From NCBI GenBank assembly GCA_045613545.1, contig JAZLBD010000005.1, positions 36,175 to 100,174 on the forward strand: a stretch of 64,000 nt of DNA, written 5' to 3'. Shown piece by piece: positions 59,154-64,000 of the stretch. Position 1 is the stretch's first letter. Every line of letters begins with the position of its first letter. Made by a program: the position numbers and the translations under genes. The notes below the pieces were generated by a model. That model worked only from the letters and a program-made list of their open reading frames with translations. It did no database searches and was not told the origin of the DNA. The DNA is from Scatosoma sp045613545. Its GTDB lineage: Bacteria > Bacillota > Clostridia > Christensenellales > Borkfalkiaceae.

Positions 59154-60854
59154 TTACAACCACAAAATGTTCGTAATTGTGTATTCTTCGTCCGATTCGG
59201 ACGTGAACGAAAGCGCCATACCCTCGGAAAAACTTGCAAGTGGCGTGGCCTGCTCCTCGTCCTTACATTCGGAGGCTTTCACGATGATTCTCTTCCATCT
59301 ACCGCCCCCCTCCACGTTGATCGTGGTGGAATATTTCTTAAAATGCGCACCACGAAGAGGCACTTCCACCGTCACGGTGATCGGTACGTCCTTTTGCGCG
59401 TAGACGTCGAATTTGAGCATCGCGCCCTCGTCCGCCAAGAACTGAGGCGTACCGATTTTATAGGTACGAATCCCTGCTTTGGAATAGGCGCCGACGATAT
59501 TGCCGTACCCTTTGACAAACTTGGGCAACGCGCTACTTTGCACGAAAATCCCACCGCGCGCGACGCTTTCGTGATCGGCAACGGTAAATTCGTCCAAAGA
59601 ATCCCCCGCGTACACCACGCGGTTTTTTACGGCGTAATCCTCTTTTTCTAATTTTTTAGCCACGATTTTCGAGGCGACCTTGAACCCGTTGATATAACGG
59701 GCGTAAGCGTATGCGAACGCATAATTCGCTCCCTTATACGGTTGAACGCGGACGGACGTTTTCTCGCCTTGCGCGCCGTTTCCGTTGACCCTCAAAATCG
59801 TTTTCCATTCACGGAACGCGGATTCCACTTCTTCGCCCGTTTCCGCATAGCAAATCCCTACTTCTTCCACGATGCCACCCTCGTCTAAATTAAGCTCGTA
59901 AACGAGGTCGTCCCCCTCTTCTTTCATCGTCAAATTGACGGGGGAGGGTATGAAGATCGCCCGCCCTTTTAAGTTCCGTTCTAAAAACAGCTCCATATCT
60001 TTGAGCGCAAGCGGTCCAATACAAGGCCCGCAGTCGGGCGAATATACCATAGCGCTACCGTCTTTCACGCCGATGCGGGTGAACGTGTCGTAAGCGCGAT
60101 CGTAGTCGAACGCATAGTCGTAAAGGGAACAAAGCATTAAGACGGGACACTTGACGAACGGGGCGTACGATTGCGATTCAATCCCCGCGATATAGCCGTG
60201 TCTCTCGTCGCTCATATTCCGCTCGGACGCGTCTGCAAATTTATCGTAATTAAAATACGCTTTCCAACCCGCCGCATTGATCGGCACACCGCATTTGAGG
60301 TCAGGAGAAAGCATCGCTTTCCATAAAATTTCACCGCCCGTACGAACCCCCACGCCACCGATCGCGCCGATATCGTCGCGCGATTTCAAATACTCGATCG
60401 CGTAAACGGAAACGTAAAGCCACTCAAACCAGCACGTCTTTTCCGCGTCCCCGTCCTCGTCCAAATGATAGAGTTCCGCATTTTTGGCGTTGGCATGTGC
60501 GAGCGACGGAGGATACACGGTGTGTGTTTCCCCGTTTTTTTCCTCCCTTTCCCCTTGATAGTCGGGAATGAGTACGGCGTAGCCCTTTTGCGTAAAATAT
60601 TCGGCGAGTTCCTCTTCTTTTCGGAGGGAGGAATGAAAATCGGGCAACAATAAAATCGCCGGTACTTTATCCCCCCCCTCGGGGCGATAAAACCGCGCGA
60701 AAATACGCACTTGCCCGTCTAAAACGAGATGTCCGTTAAAAGAAACTTCCGTTTTTTTTGCGCCTAAAAACGGGCAGTCCACCACTTTTTCTTCGGTTGA
60801 CAGCGGAAGAGTATTATCTATTTTTTTCCATAACGACACCGCGCTAACGATCAT
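59154..60854 (-). CDS. Alpha/beta-hydrolase-like protein lacking the catalytic Ser
   Basis: The 566-residue protein has an N-terminal alpha/beta-hydrolase fold resembling acetyl-xylan/dienelactone-type hydrolases (VPAILLLPDFHSS, GYAVLIPDYQGE). At the nucleophile elbow, where GxSxG is expected, it reads GVRTG, so the nucleophile position is Arg. The C-terminal half (about 320-566) is beta-rich and unrecognised. A non-catalytic role or an unusual mechanism is possible. The start at 60854 follows GTAGGAG; the longer frame to 60926 has no ribosome site. Confidence 0.65.
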   Translation of the reverse strand: MIVSAVSLWKKIDNTLPLSTEEKVVDCPFLGAKKTEVSFNGHLVLDGQVRIFARFYRPEGGDKVPAILLLPDFHSSLRKEEELAEYFTQKGYAVLIPDYQGEREEKNGETHTVYPPSLAHANAKNAELYHLDEDGDAEKTCWFEWLYVSVYAIEYLKSRDDIGAIGGVGVRTGGEILWKAMLSPDLKCGVPINAAGWKAYFNYDKFADASERNMSDERHGYIAGIESQSYAPFVKCPVLMLCSLYDYAFDYDRAYDTFTRIGVKDGSAMVYSPDCGPCIGPLALKDMELFLERNLKGRAIFIPSPVNLTMKEEGDDLVYELNLDEGGIVEEVGICYAETGEEVESAFREWKTILRVNGNGAQGEKTSVRVQPYKGANYAFAYAYARYINGFKVASKIVAKKLEKEDYAVKNRVVYAGDSLDEFTVADHESVARGGIFVQSSALPKFVKGYGNIVGAYSKAGIRTYKIGTPQFLADEGAMLKFDVYAQKDVPITVTVEVPLRGAHFKKYSTTINVEGGGRWKRIIVKASECKDEEQATPLASFSEGMALSFTSESDEEYTITNILWL

Positions 60855-60913
60855 TCTTGTACTCCTACGACGAAAAAGGTTCTGATTTTTTTGCAAAAAC
60901 CGTTTAGAATACC

Positions 60914-60942
60914 TTGCTTTTCCCAAAAAAACACGCTATAAT
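60914..60942 (+). promoter_or_regulatory. Promoter of the DnaD-like gene
   Basis: TTGCTT (60914-60919), 17 bases, TATAAT (60937-60942), about 120 bases before the ATG. Confidence 0.82.
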
Positions 60943-61064
60943 ATTTTTACGGAAAATACCGCAAGGTAGATTATACTCTTTCATTATACTACATTTTCGA
61001 AAAGAAATCAATCAAACTCGAAAGAAAAGCGAAAAATAAAATTAAAAATTTTATGGAGCCTACT

Positions 61065-62798
61065 ATGTCTTTTTGTTCCTTTTCCAAAGAACTGAATGAA
61101 AACTCCTCTTTGCAAGTGGAAAACCGTTTCATTACGAAGTATTTGCCCGAAGCGGACGGTCTTGCCGTAAAGGTGTATCTTTACGGTTTGTATTTGTGCC
61201 GTCAAACGGAAAGCGAATTCTCGATTCGTTCTATGGCGGAAGTGTTGAAAACCGACGAGAAGAACATTCGAGATGCATTCTTGTTCTGGCAGGAATACGA
61301 CCTCGTCCAAATCCTCTCGCACGAACCTTTTTCCGTTGAGTTTTTGCCGGTACATACCGCCGTCGGAAAACCCAAAAAGATCCGCTACGAGCAATACGCC
61401 GATTTCAACAAGGAATTGCAACGTCAAATGCAAAAAGTAGGCAAATTTATCGGCTATAACGACACGAAGAAGTATATGCAATTTTTGGAAGAAAACGACG
61501 TTCAACCCCACGCTCTACTTCTGATCGTCGATTATTGTATTCGCAAGCAAGGCGAGGCGGTTTCGCACGCTTACGTCTTCAACAAAGCCAAAAAAATGAT
61601 CTCGAGCGGTTTCCATACCTACGAGCAAATGGAAAAAGAGCTTTCCAGCTACCATCAAAACGAGGGCGAACTTAAAAATATTTTCTCGGCGCTCGCGATT
61701 TATCGAAAAGTAGACGAAACAGACTACGCTACTTTTAACCGTTGGACGCAAAAACAAGGCTTTGAAAAAGAATGCGTATTGTTTATGGCAAAACGCATCA
61801 AAAAAGGCACGATGGAAACGCTCGGCTACGCCTTAGAAGAGCTTTCCGAGAAAGGGAAATTCACGAAAGCGGACGCGGAAGAATATTTTGCCGTCCGCGA
61901 CGTATTAGCGGGACTCACATTCAAAATCGCCAGAAAATTGGGCGTAAAAGTCGGAAACCCTGCGCCTTTTATCGAAGAATACGTGGAAAAGTGGTATAAC
62001 TACGGTTTGGAGGAATCCTCCCTTCTCGACGTGGCGAGCTACGCGATGCGTTCGGGGAAAACGGATTTTTCTGGTATGGACGAAATCGTGGAAGAAATGT
62101 TCCATAAAGGGCTCGTTTCTAACGAGAGCGCGCGCGAGTATTTGCAAGTGAAAAACGCCGAACTCAAACTGTTTACCAAAATTCAGTCCCTTTGCGGAAA
62201 TATTAAAAAGAGCCACGTAAACCTTGCGATGATTCCGACTTGGCGCGAATGGAATTTTTCCGACGAGATGATTTTGGAGGCGGCGCGCCGTTCGGCAGAC
62301 AGTGCTTCCCCCATTCCCTATATGAACAAAATTCTATCCGACTGGAAGCGTGAAAATATCTTCCATAAGCAAGATATACCCGAAAAAATCGCCCTCCCCA
62401 AGGCAAGCGCGTATATACAAGACCAAGTGAACGCGATGAACGAAAAAGCAGACCGCGAACGCTACTACGCGTCTCTTCGAGAAAAAGCAATTTCGATTGC
62501 CGATAAATATTTGAAAAAGGCAAAAAGCAACCCCGCGTTCAAGGAAATCTCCGAACGCCTTGCAAAAATGGAAATTTCGCTTGCAAAGGCAGAGATGTTC
62601 GCCCCCGAATCCTTAGCCTCTTTACAAGAAGAAAAACAAGCTTTGCGCGCGCAAAAAAACGCCTTGCTCGCGGACATGGGTATGACGGAGAGTATGTTGT
62701 CTCCGCAATTTGCTTGCAAAAAATGTTCGGATACCGGCTTTTTGAAAAACGGGAAAGCGTGCGATTGCTACGAAAAAAATCTCCGAAAAAGCGTCTAA
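61065..62798 (+). CDS. DnaD/DnaB-type replication initiation protein with a C-terminal zinc motif
   Basis: The 577-residue protein has an N-terminal winged-helix region (LYLCRQTESEFSIRSMAEVL), two DnaD/DnaB2-like helical repeats (about 200-300 and 310-440, with YIQD-type stretches) and a coiled region (490-545). It ends with CKKCSDTGFLKNGKACDC, the four-Cys element usually found at the N-terminus of DnaC/DnaI helicase loaders. No AAA+ ATPase follows. The ATG at 61065 is chosen because GGAG is six bases upstream; the ATG at 61053 lies across that site. Confidence 0.82.
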   Translation: MSFCSFSKELNENSSLQVENRFITKYLPEADGLAVKVYLYGLYLCRQTESEFSIRSMAEVLKTDEKNIRDAFLFWQEYDLVQILSHEPFSVEFLPVHTAVGKPKKIRYEQYADFNKELQRQMQKVGKFIGYNDTKKYMQFLEENDVQPHALLLIVDYCIRKQGEAVSHAYVFNKAKKMISSGFHTYEQMEKELSSYHQNEGELKNIFSALAIYRKVDETDYATFNRWTQKQGFEKECVLFMAKRIKKGTMETLGYALEELSEKGKFTKADAEEYFAVRDVLAGLTFKIARKLGVKVGNPAPFIEEYVEKWYNYGLEESSLLDVASYAMRSGKTDFSGMDEIVEEMFHKGLVSNESAREYLQVKNAELKLFTKIQSLCGNIKKSHVNLAMIPTWREWNFSDEMILEAARRSADSASPIPYMNKILSDWKRENIFHKQDIPEKIALPKASAYIQDQVNAMNEKADRERYYASLREKAISIADKYLKKAKSNPAFKEISERLAKMEISLAKAEMFAPESLASLQEEKQALRAQKNALLADMGMTESMLSPQFACKKCSDTGFLKNGKACDCYEKNLRKSV

Positions 62799-62862
62799 GT
62801 AAGCGCTTAAAAGAATAAAACGTAAAAAACACAATTATTTTCACAAAACGGGTGGAAAACGC

Positions 62863-62891
62863 TTGCTTTTTTTTGAAAAATCGTGTAATAT
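62863..62891 (+). promoter_or_regulatory. Promoter of tRNA-Ser(GGA)
   Basis: TTGCTT (62863-62868), 17 bases, TAATAT (62886-62891), ending about 30 bases before the tRNA. Confidence 0.65.
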
Positions 62892-62922
62892 AAATACGCT
62901 TTCCGGAAGAGAAAGCCTATTT

Positions 62923-63013
62923 GCAGAGATGTCTGAGTGGTTTAAGGAGCACGATTGGAAATCGTGTGTAGGTTAAAAGCTTACCGGAGGTTCAAATCCT
63001 CTTCTCTGCGCCA
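62923..63013 (+). tRNA. tRNA-Ser (anticodon GGA)
   Basis: The 91-nt class II tRNA has acceptor GCAGAGA/TCTCTGC, anticodon stem CACGA/TCGTG with loop TTGGAAA (anticodon GGA, reads UCC/UCU), a long variable arm, T loop TTCAAAT and encoded CCA. Confidence 0.95.
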
Positions 63014-63018
63014 AAAAA

Positions 63019-63046
63019 AGAACGGATTTCGATCCGTTCTTTTTTG
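63019..63046 (+). terminator. Terminator of tRNA-Ser(GGA)
   Basis: AAGAACGGAT pairs with ATCCGTTCTT, loop TTCG, T run after. Confidence 0.88.
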
Positions 63047-63061
63047 TTATATACGGATTAT

Positions 63062-63183
63062 AGAAGAGGATTTGACCGTGGAGCCGTTTTGCGAAAGCAA
63101 AACGCTTTGCCTTGTTGCTCGATTTGTCGTATCCCCCAAAGGCAAAGGACGACGTTGCAAGCGTCGGAGCGGGGCGCGCCGCT
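63062..63183. repeat. Inverted tRNA T-arm fragment with hairpin, related to the repeats at 40974
   Basis: AGAAGAGGATTTGA (63062-63075) is the exact reverse complement of the tRNA-Ser(GGA) T-arm and acceptor end. GTTTTGC/GCAAAAC with loop GAAA follows, then a CTCG- and TGCC-containing tail and GGCGCGCC. The order resembles the inverted form of the tRNA-tail repeats near tRNA-Ser(GCU). The rest is GC-rich and unlike coding sequence. Confidence 0.5.
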
Positions 63184-63231
63184 AAAGGCGCGAATCACTT
63201 CTCCTCTATAAAATAAAATTTAGCGGAACAC

Positions 63232-63260
63232 TTGCATTTTCAATAAACCCGTGTTATAAT
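63232..63260 (+). promoter_or_regulatory. Promoter of the YcxB-like gene
   Basis: TTGCAT (63232-63237), 17 bases, TATAAT (63255-63260), about 28 bases before the ATG. Confidence 0.85.
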
Positions 63261-63287
63261 ACATGCAACACACAAAAGGAGTCCCCT

Positions 63288-63833
63288 ATGAATTTTCAAT
63301 TTGATGTAAACGTTACCGAAAAAGATTACTTGGACTACAATCTTTTTTGGCAATTCAAATCCCCTTACGGCAAAAAACAAATTTTAACATATAGAATGGT
63401 CTTCGCTCTTCTATTCGGAGTACTCATTTTGCTTACATTATTGAAAGGAGACTTTTCAACCGATTCCATCATCGAATCCATATTCTATCTTTTCTTCCTC
63501 ATTTTAGTTGAAATCTTTTTTAAACGTCTTGCAACCTCTATATTTAAAAGCACGATTAAGTCATTAAAAAAGAAAGGAAAAATGGCATATTCTCCCACAG
63601 CCACCGCGCAATTTCACGAAAATACTTTTATTGAAATTACCCCTGAAACAAGAAACGAAGTCAACTATTCCTTGGTAGAACTCGTCAGCGTTATAGGCAA
63701 TCAAACCATCTATATCCATGTAAATAATATGATGGCATACCTTCTCCCCTCCTCGAGTTTCACCTCTCAAGAACAATTCGACACGTTCGTCGAATTCCTC
63801 AAAACAAAATGTGAAAGGGTAAAGTATTACTAA
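63288..63833 (+). CDS. YcxB-like membrane protein
   Basis: The 181-residue protein has an N-terminal VTEKDYLDYNLF stretch, two membrane helices (about 36-54 and 63-80) and a C-terminal domain with YSLVELVSVIGNQTIYIHVNNM and AYLLPSSSFTSQEQFDTF. This matches the YcxB-like family of small Firmicutes membrane proteins with a C-terminal domain of unknown function. ATG follows AAAGGAG. It is a single-gene unit with promoter and terminator. Confidence 0.8.
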   Translation: MNFQFDVNVTEKDYLDYNLFWQFKSPYGKKQILTYRMVFALLFGVLILLTLLKGDFSTDSIIESIFYLFFLILVEIFFKRLATSIFKSTIKSLKKKGKMAYSPTATAQFHENTFIEITPETRNEVNYSLVELVSVIGNQTIYIHVNNMMAYLLPSSSFTSQEQFDTFVEFLKTKCERVKYY

Positions 63834-63842
63834 TCTAACCCT

Positions 63843-63874
63843 AAAAACGGCAAGTCAATCTTGCCGTTTTTTTC
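63843..63874 (+). terminator. Terminator of the YcxB-like gene
   Basis: AAAAACGGCAAG pairs with CTTGCCGTTTTT, followed by a T run. Confidence 0.88.
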
Positions 63875-63968
63875 TTTTCACTTTTTCCTAAAAACCGACA
63901 AAATTACTCCTTTTCCCTTCTTTTTTACTAGGTATAATTATGTTATGCTATGGAAAAAGGAGATTTTT

Positions 63969-64000
63969 ATGAAGTTAAGCGATTTTCAAGAAAAAAATAT
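63969..64000 (+). CDS. Start of a gene cut by the window edge, possibly YlmC/YmxH-like
   Basis: ATG at 63969 with AAGGAG upstream and a TATAAT at 63933-63938. Only ten codons are visible (MKLSDFQEKN). The beginning resembles sporulation proteins of the YlmC/YmxH PRC-barrel type, which start MRLSELQ-K, but ten residues cannot prove it. Confidence 0.4.
   Translation, partial: MKLSDFQEKN

Noticed and set aside
61053..62922. Frameshifted AAA+ ATPase after the DnaD-like gene
   Set aside because: The 120 bases to the tRNA gene contain no Walker A sequence in any frame, so the ATPase is absent rather than frameshifted.

Overview
The window looks like chromosome from a Gram-positive anaerobe of the Clostridia (Firmicutes). 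The evidence is WhiA, DegV, LepB with a Ser/Lys dyad, a SipW-type signal peptidase with SipW-type signal peptides, a Cheo-type LexA box, LDH-fold dehydrogenases, AGGAGG-like ribosome sites and near-consensus TTGaca/TATAAT promoters. Core genes are moderate in GC with frequent CG-rich codons. Several short blocks (about 37.4-39.6, 41.3-42.6 and 45.3-49.6 kb) are AT-richer and look accessory. I cannot name the genus.

Layout. 1-3.5 kb: leftward phage packaging genes (portal fragment, small protein, large terminase, ArpU/RinA-like regulator with a LexA box upstream), interrupted by a rightward secreted SH3-like gene whose relative follows at 3.7-6.0 kb. 6.1 kb: tRNA-Ser(CGA). 6.3-18.9 kb: one tightly packed 12-gene leftward operon: LDH-fold dehydrogenase with a malate-type specificity residue, fumarase, HdrB, HdrC, HdrA, MvhD/FlxD, three Flx-like electron-transfer subunits, fumarate reductase FrdB and FrdA, and an AAEx-type carrier. 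19.5-27.9 kb: 1-phosphofructokinase, PfkA, then murB-PHP-whiA-dnaE. 28.1-31.3 kb: a SipW/TasA-like secretion module with a divergent XRE regulator and twin operators. 31.3-35.4 kb: cytidylate-kinase-like protein, D-lactate dehydrogenase, EF-G-like GTPase. 35.8-40.7 kb: a membrane protein sharing a C-terminal tail with the SipW peptidase, a two-gene island bounded by a duplicated isochorismatase gene end, the isochorismatase itself and pyrophosphatase. 40.9-42.7 kb: tRNA-Ser(GCU) followed by tandem copies of its own 3' tail, one of them split by a 1.3-kb inverted-repeat element carrying an AraC/GyrI regulator. 42.7-50.0 kb: DUF4091 protein, GNAT, a repeat lipoprotein, a gene remnant with a small membrane protein, a TetR cassette and tRNA-Leu(CAG). 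50.0-60.9 kb: leftward housekeeping genes (peptidase E, upp, rpiB, LMW-PTP, Sua5, dnaB, pepF, degV, lepB, an alpha/beta-hydrolase-like protein). 61-64 kb: rightward DnaD-like replication protein, tRNA-Ser(GGA), a YcxB-like protein and the first codons of another gene.

The most interesting system is the 12-gene operon. It would carry oxaloacetate through malate and fumarate to succinate and then export succinate. Its fumarate reductase has no membrane anchor and is embedded in a complete HdrABC plus Flx-type electron-bifurcation set. I propose a soluble NADH-dependent fumarate reductase that conserves energy by reducing ferredoxin. This is inference from gene content and needs biochemistry.
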